This document shows positions 25,484 through 34,930 of a stretch of 64,000 bases of DNA, in pieces (positions within the stretch are counted from its first letter, which is position 1; every line of letters starts with the position of its first letter). The position numbers and the translations under genes are program-made. Origin of the DNA: Burkholderia contaminans (GTDB lineage Bacteria > Pseudomonadota > Gammaproteobacteria > Burkholderiales > Burkholderiaceae); NCBI RefSeq assembly GCF_029633825.1, contig NZ_CP090640.1, positions 2,728,001-2,792,000 of the forward strand, given 5' to 3'. The notes beneath the pieces are model-generated. The model was not told where the DNA came from. It did no database searches and saw nothing but the letters and a program-made list of their open reading frames with translations.

Positions 25484-28451
25484 CCGGTGGCAGCGGTCGC
25501 AATGGCCTGAACTTCCCCGCACCGACCTTGGCACTGCTGCGCCATAGGTAATCGCCGGTCAGGTTGATATGCTCCCACCCCAGCGGGGACAGATATTGCA
25601 GCAACGTGTCGTCCAGCGCCTTGCCGTGGGCACGCAAAGCACTGGTGGCACGCTCCAGATAGACCGTGTTCCACAACACGATGGCCGCCGTCACCAGATT
25701 GAGGCCGCTGGCCCGGTAGCGCTGCTGCTCAAAACTGCGGTCGCGGATTTCACCCAATCGGTAGAAGAAGACCGCCCTGGCCAGCGCGTTGCGCGCCTCG
25801 CCCTTATTCAGCCCCGCATGGACGCGGCGGCGCAGCTCCACGCTTTGCAGCCAATCCAGAATGAACAGCGTGCGCTCGATGCGCCCCAGCTCGCGCAGGG
25901 CGACGGCCAAGCCGTTTTGGCGCGGATAGCTGCCGAGCTTGCGCAGCATCAGCGAGGCCGTCACCGTGCCCTGCTTGATCGAAGTGGCCAGCCGTAGGAT
26001 TTCATCCCAATGAGCGCGAATAGCCTTGATGTTCAGCCTGTCGCTGCTAATCATCGGCTTGAGTGCATCGTAGGCAGTATCGCCCTTGGGAATGAACAGC
26101 TTGGTGTCGCCCAGGTCGCGGATGCGCGGCGCGAACCGGAATCCCAGAAAGTGCATCAGGCCGAACACATGATCGGTGAAGCCCGCCGTGTCGGTGTAGT
26201 GTTCCTCGATACGCAAGTCAGACTCGTGGTACAGCAGGCCATCGAGCACATAGGTCGAGTCGCGCAAGCCGACGTTGACCACCTTGGCGCTGAAGGGCGC
26301 GTATTGGTCGGAGATATGGGTATAGAACGTCCGCCCAGGGCTACTTCCATACTTCGGATTGATATGCCCGGTGCTCTCTGCCTTGCTGCCGGTTCGGAAG
26401 TTCTGGCCGTCCGACGATGACGTGGTGCCGTCGCCCCAGTTTCCGGCGAAGGGTTGTCGAAACTGTGCGTTCACCAGCTCGGCCAGCGCCGTCGAATAGG
26501 TTTCGTCGCGAACGTGCCAGGCTTGCAGCCAAGACAGCTTGGCGTAGGTGGTGCCAGGGCAGGACTCGGCCATCTTGGTGAGCCCAAGATTGATACCATC
26601 AGCCAGAATCGTCGTCATCAGCAAGGTTTTGTCCTTGGCCGTGTCGCCGGTCTTCAGGTGTGTGAAGTGGCGCGTGAAGCCCGTCCATTCATCGACCTCC
26701 ATCAGCAACTCGGTGATCTTGAGGTGCGGCAGCAACATCGCCGACTGGTCAATCAAGGCTTGCGCGGCGTCTGGCACCGCTGCGTCCAGCGGCGTGATCT
26801 TCAGGCCCGATGCAGTGGTGATGATGGCATCCGGTAAGTCGTTGGTCGCCGCCATGCGGTTGACTGTGGCGAGTTGCGCCTCCAATAATTCCAGTCGGTC
26901 ATGCAGATATTGGTCGCAGTCGGTGGCCACGGCCAGTGGCAATTCGCTGGCCAGCTTCAGGGTGGCGAACTTCTCGATCGGCACCAGGTATTCGTCGAAG
27001 TCCTTGAACTGGCGCGAACCCTGCACCCAAACATCACCAGAGCGCAGTGCGTTCTTCAGCTCCGACAGGGCGCATAACTCGTAGTAACGCCGGTCAATAC
27101 CCTCGTCGGTCAGAACCAGCTTTGCCCAGCGCGGCTTGATGAATGCGGTTGGCGCATCGGCGGGCACCTTGCGCGCGCTGTCGCTGTTCATGCCGCGCAG
27201 CACGTCGATGGCATCGAGCACACCCTTGGCGGTGGGCGCGGCGCGCAGTTTGAGCACGTCCAGGAACTGCGGCGCATAGCGGCGCAGCGTGGCGTAACTC
27301 TCGCCGATATGGTGCAGGAAATCAAAATCGGCAGGCCGCGCCAGCGTTTGCGCCTCGGTGACGTTGGCGGCGAAGGTGTCCCACGGCATGACCGCTTCGA
27401 TGGCGGCGAACGGATCGCCGCCGCTTTGTTTGGCTTCAATCAGCGCCTGACCGATGCGCCCATACATCCGCACCTTGTCGTTGATCGCCTTGCCGGAAGC
27501 CTGGAACTGCTGTTGATGCTTGTTCTTGGCCGCATTGAACAGCTTGCCGATGATGCGGTCGTGAAGGTCGATGATTTCATCAGTGACGGTGGCCATGCCC
27601 TCGATGGCCAGTGCTACCAAGGTGGCGTAACGCCGCTGCGACTCGAACTTGGCCAGGTCGGCGGGCGTCATCTGGCCGCCCTCGCGGGCGATCTTGAGCA
27701 AGCGGTTTTGGTGTACCTGCCGTTCGATGCCAGCAGGTAGGTCAAGCGCCTGCCAGGCTTTGAGGCGTTCGATGTGTTCAAGCATGTGGCGCGAGTTCGG
27801 CTTGGCGGGCGATTGGCGCAGCCACGCTAGCCACGTCATTTTGCTACCATCCTTGCGCTTGAGCAGTTCGTCCAGGCGCTGGCGATGGACAGGTATCAAG
27901 GAATCGGCCAATGCCGCATGGATGCTCCGGTTGGCACGGGTAATGGCCTCGGCGCTTGCGCGCTCGATGGCATTCATGGCGGGTAGGATGATGCTCTGCC
28001 GCCGCAGGTTTTCAACAAGGGTGCTGGCCAGCACAATGCCTTTGTCTGTTTGCAAGGCCAGTTCGGTCAGTGTATGCACGGCTTGCCGGTAGTGACTCAT
28101 GGTGAAGGGCTTGAATCCAAACACCGTTTGCAGCTCGACCAAGTGCTCCCGCCGTGTCTGCTCGCGCTGGCCGTAATCGTTCCAGCTTTCCACCGGCACC
28201 TTGAGTTGTGCGGCCACCATGCGCAGCAGGGGCGGAAATGGAGGTTCATCGACGCCCAAGAAGATGCCAGGGAATCGCAAGTAGCAAAGCTGCACGGCGA
28301 AGCCCAATCGATTCGCGGCGCCGCGACGCTGACGGATCACCGACAGGTCGGTTTCGTTGAACGTGTAGTGCCGTATCAGTTCGTCTTTGGCATCTGGCAG
28401 TGCCAGCAGACTTTCGCGCTCGGTGGCGGACAGGATTGAGCGGCGTGGCAT
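25479..28451 (-). CDS. tnpA: Tn3 family transposase
   Basis: Full-length 990-aa transposase of the Tn21/TnAs-like group. N-terminal DNA-binding part: [20 protein letters not shown] and [18 protein letters not shown]. The DDE catalytic domain lies in the C-terminal third: acidic residues in [15 protein letters not shown], in [19 protein letters not shown] and in [16 protein letters not shown]. The gene ends within the left terminal repeat. It lies 2 bp after tnpR on the same strand. No frameshift or stop is visible, so the transposon is likely competent. Confidence 0.97.
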   Translation of the reverse strand: MPRRSILSATERESLLALPDAKDELIRHYTFNETDLSVIRQRRGAANRLGFAVQLCYLRFPGIFLGVDEPPFPPLLRMVAAQLKVPVESWNDYGQREQTRREHLVELQTVFGFKPFTMSHYRQAVHTLTELALQTDKGIVLASTLVENLRRQSIILPAMNAIERASAEAITRANRSIHAALADSLIPVHRQRLDELLKRKDGSKMTWLAWLRQSPAKPNSRHMLEHIERLKAWQALDLPAGIERQVHQNRLLKIAREGGQMTPADLAKFESQRRYATLVALAIEGMATVTDEIIDLHDRIIGKLFNAAKNKHQQQFQASGKAINDKVRMYGRIGQALIEAKQSGGDPFAAIEAVMPWDTFAANVTEAQTLARPADFDFLHHIGESYATLRRYAPQFLDVLKLRAAPTAKGVLDAIDVLRGMNSDSARKVPADAPTAFIKPRWAKLVLTDEGIDRRYYELCALSELKNALRSGDVWVQGSRQFKDFDEYLVPIEKFATLKLASELPLAVATDCDQYLHDRLELLEAQLATVNRMAATNDLPDAIITTASGLKITPLDAAVPDAAQALIDQSAMLLPHLKITELLMEVDEWTGFTRHFTHLKTGDTAKDKTLLMTTILADGINLGLTKMAESCPGTTYAKLSWLQAWHVRDETYSTALAELVNAQFRQPFAGNWGDGTTSSSDGQNFRTGSKAESTGHINPKYGSSPGRTFYTHISDQYAPFSAKVVNVGLRDSTYVLDGLLYHESDLRIEEHYTDTAGFTDHVFGLMHFLGFRFAPRIRDLGDTKLFIPKGDTAYDALKPMISSDRLNIKAIRAHWDEILRLATSIKQGTVTASLMLRKLGSYPRQNGLAVALRELGRIERTLFILDWLQSVELRRRVHAGLNKGEARNALARAVFFYRLGEIRDRSFEQQRYRASGLNLVTAAIVLWNTVYLERATSALRAHGKALDDTLLQYLSPLGWEHINLTGDYLWRSSAKVGAGKFRPLRPLPPA

Positions 28452-28453
28452 GG

Positions 28454-29011
28454 TCAGTCTTCCCGCAGGTACTGGTACAAGGTTTCGCGGCTGATGCCGA
28501 AGTCACGGGCCACCAAGGTTTTTTGGTCGCCTGCCGCAACTCGCCGTTTCAACTCGGCAATTTGTTCGCTGTTCAGCGATTTCTTTCGTCCCCGGTAGGC
28601 ACCGCGCTGCTTGGCCAGCACGATTCCCTCGCGCTGACGTTCGCGGATCAGGGCGCGCTCGAACTCAGCAAAGGCTCCCATGACCGACAGCATCAGATTG
28701 GCCATCGGTGAGTCCTCGCCGGTGAACGTCAGCCCTTCTTTGACGAACTCCATGCGCACGCCCCGTTGTGTCAGCCCTTGGACGATGCGGCGCAGGTCAT
28801 CAAGGTTGCGTGCCAACCTGTCCATGCTATGCACCACCACGGTGTCGCCCTCGCGGACGAAGGCCAGCAGCCTTTCAAGTTCGGGACGTTGTGTGTCCTT
28901 GCCTGAAGCCTTATCGGTGAATACCTTGCCGACTTCTATTTGTTCCAGTTGTCGATCAGGATTCTGGTCGAAGCTGCTGACGCGGACGTAGCCGATACGT
29001 TGACCTTGCAA
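28454..29011 (-). CDS. tnpR: Tn3 family resolvase (serine recombinase)
   Basis: Serine recombinase that resolves cointegrates at res. Starting from a TTG at 29011, 7 nt after GGAGG, gives 185 residues, the usual Tn3 resolvase length; the ATG at 29086 would add an odd 25-residue head. The catalytic serine lies in [15 protein letters not shown], with [18 protein letters not shown] and [17 protein letters not shown] behind it. A C-terminal HTH ([19 protein letters not shown]) binds res. It is followed directly by tnpA. Confidence 0.95.
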   Translation of the reverse strand: MQGQRIGYVRVSSFDQNPDRQLEQIEVGKVFTDKASGKDTQRPELERLLAFVREGDTVVVHSMDRLARNLDDLRRIVQGLTQRGVRMEFVKEGLTFTGEDSPMANLMLSVMGAFAEFERALIRERQREGIVLAKQRGAYRGRKKSLNSEQIAELKRRVAAGDQKTLVARDFGISRETLYQYLRED

Positions 29012-29141
29012 GATGCCTCCAAAGGTAAAAATGTCAGGATGAAATCTATTACCCTTGACTGAATGTGTCAATAAATATAAATTCACACTCTACTCTGACG
29101 TTGTTTGTGCTCAACATCTGACATCAGGTTAGGGCATAGCC
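29012..29141. other. Putative res (resolution) region of the transposon
   Basis: The AT-rich gap between tnpR and the cargo operon holds several resolvase-like ends: TGTCA at 29032 and 29066, TGACG at 29096 and TGACA at 29119. A near-symmetric AT core at 29065-29089 is the best crossover candidate. Exact subsite limits are inferred. Confidence 0.5.
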
Positions 29142-30629
29142 TTAACTGACACCACCTCCCAGGGCCTGATATAAAGCAACACTATCGACTAGGCGTTGTG
29201 CCTGGGCCGCAACCATATTGATCCGGATTGACTGTGCCTGTTGCTGCGCGATGAGCAGTTGCAGGTAGCTGGCCGCGCCCAGCCGGTATTGCCGCTCGAC
29301 CGACTGCAAGGAGGCCTGTGCAGCCATATCAGCGGCAGCGAGGGCAGTCAAAGTTTGTGCATCGCTTTCCACCGCGCGCAGGGTGTCGGCGACGTTACGC
29401 AAAGACTCCAATACGACGCTCTGGTAATTGGCTGCGGCGGCATCAAAAGCGGCGAGCGCCGCTCTTTTTTCAGCGGGTAGCCCTGGATTAAAAAGAGGCT
29501 GGGTGAGCTGCGCAACCAGGCCCCACACTGCCGAGCCACCACCGAACAGGGTACCGGTGGTCAGCGCTTGAGAGCCAAGGTTGGCGCTCAGGTTGATCTG
29601 TGGGTAGAGCTTGGCGACAGCCACACCATAGTCTGCATTGGCCGCATGCAACAGCGCCTCTGACGCCTGGATATCCGGTCGGCGGCGCACCAGTTCTGAG
29701 GGCACGACGAGCGGCATCTCGACGGGCAGAGTGAAATCGGCCAGAGTGAAGGCCGGGATGCCACCCGTGCCTGGGGCACGACCGGCTAGCACCGCCAGTA
29801 GATGTTCGGTTTGTTGCAGTTGTTTACGCAGCGCAGGCAGTTCTGCCCGCGTTTGCTCCGCCTGAGCTTGTAGGCTCAACGCTTCATCAGGTGAGGCCTG
29901 ACCGATACGCACGCGTTCATGGGCTAGGCGCAGTTGCTCATCCTGCACGCGCAAAATGGCAGTAGTGGCTTCTAGTTGCGCGGCGAGGCGTGCTCGGGTA
30001 ATGGCAGCGGTTGCCATGTTGCCGGCAAGGGCCAGGCGCGCAGCATTCAGTTCGAAGCGACGGTAGTCGGCGCGAGCAGCCAAGGCTTCGAGTGCGCGCC
30101 GGTTGCCGCCAGCCAGATCGAGGTTGTAATGCACGCCAACGCTGGCGTTGTAGAGGCTGAATTGACGTGCGTCTCCGCTCAACCCTTGGCTACTGGGACT
30201 CATTTGCTGGCGCTGAGATCCCAGTGCGACATCTACCTGTGGATATTGCGTCGAGCCCGCCTGTGCGGCAAGAAGCTCCTGCGCCTGTCGCAAATTGGCG
30301 CTGATGCTCGCCAGCGTCGGGCTGACATGGAAAGCTTCGTTGATCAGTCCGTCGAGTGTGGATGAACCCAAGCTTTGCCACCATTGCGTTTCGATCGGAA
30401 GCCCTTCGACTAGACGTTGTGTTTCGCCGAACTGCGTGGGAGCGGACGCGGTTCTATCAGCCACCGGTGTTGCAGTGTAGCGAGCCACATCGGGTGCGGT
30501 GGGACGCTGAAAATCAGGGCCGGCGGCGCAACCGGCCAGACCGGCGGTGACCAGACCAGCTACCAGGTAAGTTGCCGCAAGCCGTCTTTCGAGGCTGATG
30601 GGGCGCTGGCATGTTTTAGCGTGCTCCAT
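29142..30629 (-). CDS. Outer-membrane efflux lipoprotein (NodT/OprM-like)
   Basis: TolC-type outer-membrane channel of 495 aa. An uncleaved-looking head is followed by a lipoprotein signal with lipobox LAGC (VAGLVTAGLAGCAAGPDFQ), so the mature protein is lipid-anchored. Family blocks include WWQSLGSSTLDGLINEAF, VGVHYNLDLAGGNRRALEA, LVRRRPDIQASEALLHAANA and YRLGAASYLQLLIAQQQAQ. Long coiled-coil-forming helices fit the channel tunnel. It is the last gene of the transposon's cargo operon and overlaps the cytochrome gene by 14 bp. It would complete a tripartite pump with the HlyD adaptor and the ABC pair. Confidence 0.93.
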   Translation of the reverse strand: MEHAKTCQRPISLERRLAATYLVAGLVTAGLAGCAAGPDFQRPTAPDVARYTATPVADRTASAPTQFGETQRLVEGLPIETQWWQSLGSSTLDGLINEAFHVSPTLASISANLRQAQELLAAQAGSTQYPQVDVALGSQRQQMSPSSQGLSGDARQFSLYNASVGVHYNLDLAGGNRRALEALAARADYRRFELNAARLALAGNMATAAITRARLAAQLEATTAILRVQDEQLRLAHERVRIGQASPDEALSLQAQAEQTRAELPALRKQLQQTEHLLAVLAGRAPGTGGIPAFTLADFTLPVEMPLVVPSELVRRRPDIQASEALLHAANADYGVAVAKLYPQINLSANLGSQALTTGTLFGGGSAVWGLVAQLTQPLFNPGLPAEKRAALAAFDAAAANYQSVVLESLRNVADTLRAVESDAQTLTALAAADMAAQASLQSVERQYRLGAASYLQLLIAQQQAQSIRINMVAAQAQRLVDSVALYQALGGGVS

Positions 30630-31089
30630 AAAAATGCTCCACGAAAGGTTTACGGAAAGCTTGGTGGCAGCCCAAGCAGCTTTCCTGCACGTGGGCGAAT
30701 GATTGGATCACCGCCTTGCCGTCGCTGCTCGCAGCAGCCAGCTTCATGGCCAGCGCCGCCTCGTGAGTCTGCGCGTCAAAGTTTCTGAACTTGGTCGCAT
30801 CAGCGCCGAGGTAAGCAAGGATGCGCATTTTTTCAGTAAGCGGTGGCTCGGGGTGTGCAGCAACTTTTGGGGCGAGCTGAACGACCTGAACCCATTCCTC
30901 CTGCGAAATCGCACCGGTAATAGCCTGCATGTTGCGCCCGAGTTCCTGCATGATCTTGCGTAGCGCCAGTGGCTCAACCTGGGTAGCGTCACCAGCCCAA
31001 GCTGGCAACTGAAAACCCCATAAAAGCAGGCAGGCCGTAACGGTCAGGGTGATAGTTCCAAATGCGTGGCTGTGTTTGCGGTGGGTCAT
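30616..31089 (-). CDS. Cytochrome c'-like periplasmic haem protein
   Basis: 157-residue exported protein with a single haem-binding motif CLGCH close to the C-terminus, the position typical of cytochrome c'. A signal peptide is clear (FGTITLTVTACLLLWGFQL, cleavage near PAWA-GDAT). The mature part is helical: LRKIMQELGRNMQAITGAIS, WVQVVQLAPKVAAHP and IQSFAHVQESCLGCHQAFRK, as in four-helix-bundle cytochromes. The start at 31089 (MTHRKHSHAF) follows AGGAG; an upstream in-frame ATG adds 21 unlikely residues. It sits inside an efflux operon between the ATPase and the outer-membrane channel genes, an unusual partner. Role in the pump is unknown: electron transfer, or binding of a small ligand such as NO. 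Confidence 0.88.
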   Translation of the reverse strand: MTHRKHSHAFGTITLTVTACLLLWGFQLPAWAGDATQVEPLALRKIMQELGRNMQAITGAISQEEWVQVVQLAPKVAAHPEPPLTEKMRILAYLGADATKFRNFDAQTHEAALAMKLAAASSDGKAVIQSFAHVQESCLGCHQAFRKPFVEHFYGAR

Positions 31090-31117
31090 GAAATTCTCCT
31101 GTAATTCAATCGTTCTC

Positions 31118-31828
31118 TCATTCGAACTCCCGCCCTTCGCCAGCTTCCTCATGGGTCACACCGTCGCGGATGTGGTAGATGCGCTTGAAAGTGGGGATGA
31201 TCTTTTCGTCATGGGTGACGACGATGATGGCGGTCTCGAACTTCCGAGCCATGTCATTGAGGATGCGGATTACAGCCATGGCGCGCTCACTGTCTAGTGG
31301 AGCTGTGGGCTCATCAGCCAGGATCACCGGAGGGCGATTGACCAAACCTCGCGCAATGGCGACCCGTTGCTGCTCGCCACCGGAGAGTTGCGAGGGCATG
31401 GCGCGAGCCCGGTGTTGCACATCGAGCGCGGTGAGCAGTTCCAGTGCCTTCGCGCGCGACTCCCCATTCGCGACGCCTGCGAGCATCGGCAGTAGCGCCA
31501 CGTTGTCGGTGACATCGAGAAACGGAATCAGGTATGGTGCCTGGAAAACGAAACCGATCTTGTCGCGCCGCAAGGCGCGCAAGTCGCGGACTTTCCAGCC
31601 ATCGTCGTAGATCACTTCATCGCCCAGCGTCATGCGACCGGCGGTCGGATCAATCACCGCGCCCAGACATTTGAGCAGCGTGCTCTTGCCGGACCCGGAA
31701 GGGCCAATCAGGCCCACCACCTCGCCGGGTGCCACCTGCATGTCCACGCCTTTCAAGGCATTGACCGCGGTATCGCCCTCGCCATAACGTTTTCTCAAAC
31801 CTTCGATGCGAATGCCTTTGCCACTCAT
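31118..31828 (-). CDS. ABC transporter ATP-binding protein (LolD/MacB-type)
   Basis: Single-domain ATPase of 236 aa. Walker A is GPSGSGKSTLLKCLG, the Q-loop region is FVFQAPYLIPFLDV, the signature is LSGGEQQRVAIARGL and Walker B is VILADEPTAPLDSE, followed by IVVTHDEKI with the switch histidine. This is the LolD/MacB/FtsE class that drives FtsX-like permeases by mechanotransmission. The start at 31828 follows GGAGG at 5-6 nt; ATG at 31840 is less likely. It pairs with the FtsX-type permease encoded one base upstream. Confidence 0.93.
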   Translation of the reverse strand: MSGKGIRIEGLRKRYGEGDTAVNALKGVDMQVAPGEVVGLIGPSGSGKSTLLKCLGAVIDPTAGRMTLGDEVIYDDGWKVRDLRALRRDKIGFVFQAPYLIPFLDVTDNVALLPMLAGVANGESRAKALELLTALDVQHRARAMPSQLSGGEQQRVAIARGLVNRPPVILADEPTAPLDSERAMAVIRILNDMARKFETAIIVVTHDEKIIPTFKRIYHIRDGVTHEEAGEGREFE

Positions 31829-31829
31829 C

Positions 31830-33035
31830 TCAACCTCCAATGGCTTCGGCCGGGTCGACCTTGAGTGCCATGCGAATGGCGACGATGCTGGCTAGAACGC
31901 AGATCACGAGCACGGCGAAAAAACCGGCGATGGAGTCGAACGGCATCAGCAGTACGTACTTGGGAAACAGGGGCGCTGAGAAAGTGGCTGTGATCTTGCC
32001 GACCACGAAACCAATCACGCCCAGGGCGAGCGCCTGCTGCATGATCATCGCGGCGATGGTTCGGTTGCGTGTGCCGATGAGCTTCAACACCGCGATCTCG
32101 CGGATTTTGTCCATCGTCAGCGAATAGATGATGAAGGCAACGATGGCCGCGCTAACGATGGCCAGAATCACCAAGAACATGCCGATCTGCTTGGCCGACG
32201 TGGCGATCAACTTGCCGACGAGGATGTCTTCCATCTGTGCCCGTGTGTAGACCGTCAAACGTTTCCAGCGCCGGATGGATTCGGCAACCTCGTCCGGCGC
32301 ATGACCAGGTTTCAGAGTGACCAGCACTGCATTGACGAACGCGTTGGTGCTCTGTGAAGCAATCACGGCATCCAGCAAACCAGTAACACCGGGTCGATTG
32401 AAGGCCGGGTTGGCTTCGGTGCGACGCCGGCTTTGCCAAATGGCGTCGTTGTCCTTGAGGAACTGAGCCTCTTGGGCATCCTTGAGCGGAATGAATACCA
32501 TCGGGTCGCCGCTGGACGACACCATGCGCCGTGTCAGCCCCACGACGGTGTAATGATTTCGGCGAATGGCAAGACGATCTCCCAGTTTGAAGCCGGTGGC
32601 GATGTCGGCCACCGCCTCGTAGTGACCGCGCGTGATCTGGCGTCCAGCGACGAGATAAGGAGGCCATCCGGGTGTAGCCCCCAACGCACCGGGCGCGATG
32701 CCGACCACCATGGTGCGTACATCACTCTCGCCCTTGCGTACCTGCATGGTCAGGTAGGTCACGTTCGCTGCCTGTGAGACTCCCGGCATGGCGAGAATGG
32801 CGCGATACACGTCATCGTTGAGGCTGGACGACTCCGCATAAGGACCCAGAGTATCCTTTTGCACCACCCAAAGGTCAGCGCCACTGTTGTCGAGCAACGC
32901 CTTGCCGTCGTCCACCATGCCTCGGTACACCCCAGCCATGACCAGGGTGACGCCGATCAGCAGACCCAGACCGATGCCGGTGAAGACGAATTTTCCCCAG
33001 GCATGGAGAATGTCGCGGCCGGCCAGGCTGATCAT
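31830..33035 (-). CDS. FtsX/DevC-type ABC transporter permease
   Basis: Inner-membrane permease of 401 aa. One transmembrane helix lies near residues 15-38 (GKFVFTGIGLGLLIGVTLVM). A large periplasmic domain follows (about 40-275, including GADLWVVQKDTLGPYAESSS). Three helices at about 285-310, 330-355 and 370-395 close it, ending with LKVDPAEAIGG, the usual cytoplasmic FtsX tail motif. This is the type VII ABC (MacB/DevC) architecture, with the ATPase encoded separately. The stop lies next to the ATPase start and the start overlaps the HlyD stop by 4 bp. Confidence 0.92.
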   Translation of the reverse strand: MISLAGRDILHAWGKFVFTGIGLGLLIGVTLVMAGVYRGMVDDGKALLDNSGADLWVVQKDTLGPYAESSSLNDDVYRAILAMPGVSQAANVTYLTMQVRKGESDVRTMVVGIAPGALGATPGWPPYLVAGRQITRGHYEAVADIATGFKLGDRLAIRRNHYTVVGLTRRMVSSSGDPMVFIPLKDAQEAQFLKDNDAIWQSRRRTEANPAFNRPGVTGLLDAVIASQSTNAFVNAVLVTLKPGHAPDEVAESIRRWKRLTVYTRAQMEDILVGKLIATSAKQIGMFLVILAIVSAAIVAFIIYSLTMDKIREIAVLKLIGTRNRTIAAMIMQQALALGVIGFVVGKITATFSAPLFPKYVLLMPFDSIAGFFAVLVICVLASIVAIRMALKVDPAEAIGG

Positions 33036-34183
33036 CGTGACACTCCTGGGATATGGTCGACCACATGGATGCGGCTGCGCGCCGTCAGTGCCTTTTCGCT
33101 ATAGGTCACAACCTGGTCCCCATTCTTGAGCCCTTCGCGCACCTGCACGTAACCATTGAGGTCGGAAGTGCCGAGCTTGACCGGGGAGAAATGCAGATCA
33201 CCATCCACGATTTGCCAGACACCAACTTTGTCGCCCTCACGCTGGACGGCAGCGTTGGGGATCAGTGGAGCGGCCGGGAGCGCCGGCAAGTCAACCGTGA
33301 CTTCGGCCAGTTCACCCACCGGTGGCAAAGGTTCTGGTTTGTTATCGAATGTCACCTTGGCAAGCGTTTCCTCGGTTACCGCGTCGGCCTTGGGTTCCAC
33401 CCGCAGCACGCGACCTTTCAAGGTCTGGCCACCACGCGAACGCAGGACGATAAGAGTCGGCAACCCCCCAGCCAGCCCCGATGCGCTGATCTGGTCGAAG
33501 CGCGCATTGATCCACAAACTCTTGGGGTCGATCACTTCCACCACGGCCTGGCCCGCGACGATGGTCGTGCCGGGATCGGCATCGCGCACGGCGACTACAC
33601 CGTCGACCGGCGCGATCAGGCGCAGATTGCTCCGCTGCGCGACGAGTCCTTCGCGGTCGGAGCGTGCCCGGACAATATCTTCCCGAGCGGCAGATAAGGC
33701 GGCATCGGCGATCTGCAGTTCCTGCCGCTTGGTGGTGACGATTTCCTCGCTGGTCGAGCGCACCGCAAACAATTGCTCGTAGCGGCGCGCCTGGGTTTGC
33801 GCGTAGGCTTGCCGGGCTTCTGCCTCGCGCAAAGCCGCTTCCGCACGCTTGAATGCCGACTCCTGTGAGCGCACCCGATCATCGAGGTCGACCGGCTCCA
33901 TCTCGCCGAGCACCTGTCCGGCCTTGACCTGGTCGCCTACATGCACCTCCAGGCGTTTGACGCGCCCGGCAAACGTCGGCCCGATCTTGTAGGTGTAGCG
34001 CGCCTCCACCGTGCCGATGCCGAACAGCGCCGGTGTGATAGCCCGTGATTCCACGCTTGCCACCGTCACCGCGACCGGGGCGAGCGGCCCTGATCGCAGA
34101 CCGACATAAATAAAAAGCACCAGCAAAGGAATGATGACGGCAAGCAGCGCCAGGGTGCGGCCTTGCAAGGGTAACTTTTTCAT
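33032..34183 (-). CDS. HlyD/MacA-type periplasmic adaptor protein
   Basis: Membrane fusion protein of 383 aa. An N-terminal membrane anchor (LALLAVIIPLLVLFIYVGL) is followed by a lipoyl half (GIGTVEARYTYKIGPTFAGR, VGDQVKAGQVLGEMEP), a long coiled-coil hairpin from about 90 to 190 rich in Ala, Glu and Arg, then the second lipoyl half (RLIAPVDGVVAVRDADPG) and barrel domains. It links the inner-membrane ABC pair to the NodT-type outer-membrane channel. It overlaps the tetR stop and the permease start by 4 bp each, so the operon is tightly coupled. Confidence 0.93.
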   Translation of the reverse strand: MKKLPLQGRTLALLAVIIPLLVLFIYVGLRSGPLAPVAVTVASVESRAITPALFGIGTVEARYTYKIGPTFAGRVKRLEVHVGDQVKAGQVLGEMEPVDLDDRVRSQESAFKRAEAALREAEARQAYAQTQARRYEQLFAVRSTSEEIVTTKRQELQIADAALSAAREDIVRARSDREGLVAQRSNLRLIAPVDGVVAVRDADPGTTIVAGQAVVEVIDPKSLWINARFDQISASGLAGGLPTLIVLRSRGGQTLKGRVLRVEPKADAVTEETLAKVTFDNKPEPLPPVGELAEVTVDLPALPAAPLIPNAAVQREGDKVGVWQIVDGDLHFSPVKLGTSDLNGYVQVREGLKNGDQVVTYSEKALTARSRIHVVDHIPGVSR

Positions 34184-34794
34184 TGCGCACTCCTTATGCC
34201 ACGCCGATAAATTGCAAAGACGCGCGGCGCATCGCGGTGCATACGTCCCACATCACCCGCCAACAGCGATTGCATGACCAAGCCCTGGATCGTGCCAATG
34301 AACAGCGTTGCCGCCGCCTCGTTGTCAAGCGAGGGAGACAACTCGCCGCTGGCCTTGCCTTTCTCGATGAGACGATGCAAACGTTCGCCGTAGCGCTGAA
34401 TCAAGGTTTGCACCATGCGCTTGGCCGGTGTCGATTCGGCACGCTGAAGCTCACCAAACATCATTCTTGGCACGCCTGGGTGCTCAGCTACGAATTCGAT
34501 ATGACTCATGAACATCGCCTCCATGGCTGCCAAGGGCGACTCGATTCCTTGTGCGGATCGATCGATTCTGGCTAATAGGCGCTCTGCTACCCACTCCATG
34601 ACCGCCTGCCAAATGGCTTCCTTGTTCGGGAAGTGCCGAAACAGCGCACCCTGGGTCAAGTTCATGTGTTTAGCGATAGCTGCAGTGGTTATCTCGCTTG
34701 GGTTTTGTGAACCGGCAAGCGCCACGACGGACTCGACAGTTACGGCACGACGTTCATCGGCCGGCAGATGCCTTGGATGGGTGTCCACGAGCAC
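34180..34794 (-). CDS. TetR family repressor of the transposon cargo operon
   Basis: Regulator of 204 aa, first gene of the six-gene cargo operon. HTH residues are about 15-62: VTVESVVALAGSQNPSEITT, then IAKHMNLTQGALFRHFPNKE. The C-terminal ligand domain includes FMSHIEFVAEHPGVPRMMFG and FIGTIQGLVMQSLLAGDVG. It is autoregulated by inference: a perfect 28-bp palindrome starts 6 bp before its ATG. Induction by the pump's substrate would release the whole operon, including the cytochrome. Ligand unknown. Confidence 0.92.
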   Translation of the reverse strand: MLVDTHPRHLPADERRAVTVESVVALAGSQNPSEITTAAIAKHMNLTQGALFRHFPNKEAIWQAVMEWVAERLLARIDRSAQGIESPLAAMEAMFMSHIEFVAEHPGVPRMMFGELQRAESTPAKRMVQTLIQRYGERLHRLIEKGKASGELSPSLDNEAAATLFIGTIQGLVMQSLLAGDVGRMHRDAPRVFAIYRRGIRSAQ

Positions 34795-34799
34795 TCCTT

Positions 34800-34827
34800 G
34801 TAAGATAGTAATTGATTACTATCTTAC
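34800..34827. promoter_or_regulatory. TetR operator upstream of the efflux operon
   Basis: Arms GTAAGATAGTAAT (34800-34812) and ATTACTATCTTAC (34815-34827) are perfectly complementary with a 2-bp spacer TG. It overlaps the place where promoter and ribosome-binding region should lie, 6 bp before the tetR start, so binding would block transcription. Confidence 0.85.
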
Positions 34828-34892
34828 CACAAGAGGCAACTCAAACAAGAGAAAACCCGACGTACTCGTCAATATCTAGCGTCTGCAATGGG

Positions 34893-34930
34893 CTTAACGT
34901 GCTTTATTTTCCGTTTTCTGAGACGTCCCC
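34893..34930. repeat. Right 38-bp terminal inverted repeat of the Tn3 transposon
   Basis: Complement of the left repeat with two differences; ends with CGTCCCC. It directly abuts the truncated sco gene. Confidence 0.95.

Larger units (their letters stand above)
25446..34930. mobile_element. Tn3-family transposon with ABC-efflux/cytochrome cargo
   Basis: The 9.5-kb unit is bounded by 38-bp inverted repeats (25446-25483 and 34893-34930) that agree at 36 of 38 positions and start GGGGTCGTCTCAG / GGGGACGTCTCAG. It holds tnpA, tnpR, a resolution region and a six-gene cargo operon. The tnpA stop codon lies inside the left repeat, as in Tn21-like elements. Flanks are ATGGA on the left and ACGTA on the right, so there is no 5-bp target duplication, and the genes on the two sides (lysE-like and sco) are unrelated. 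A later recombination or deletion at one side is likely. Confidence 0.92.
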
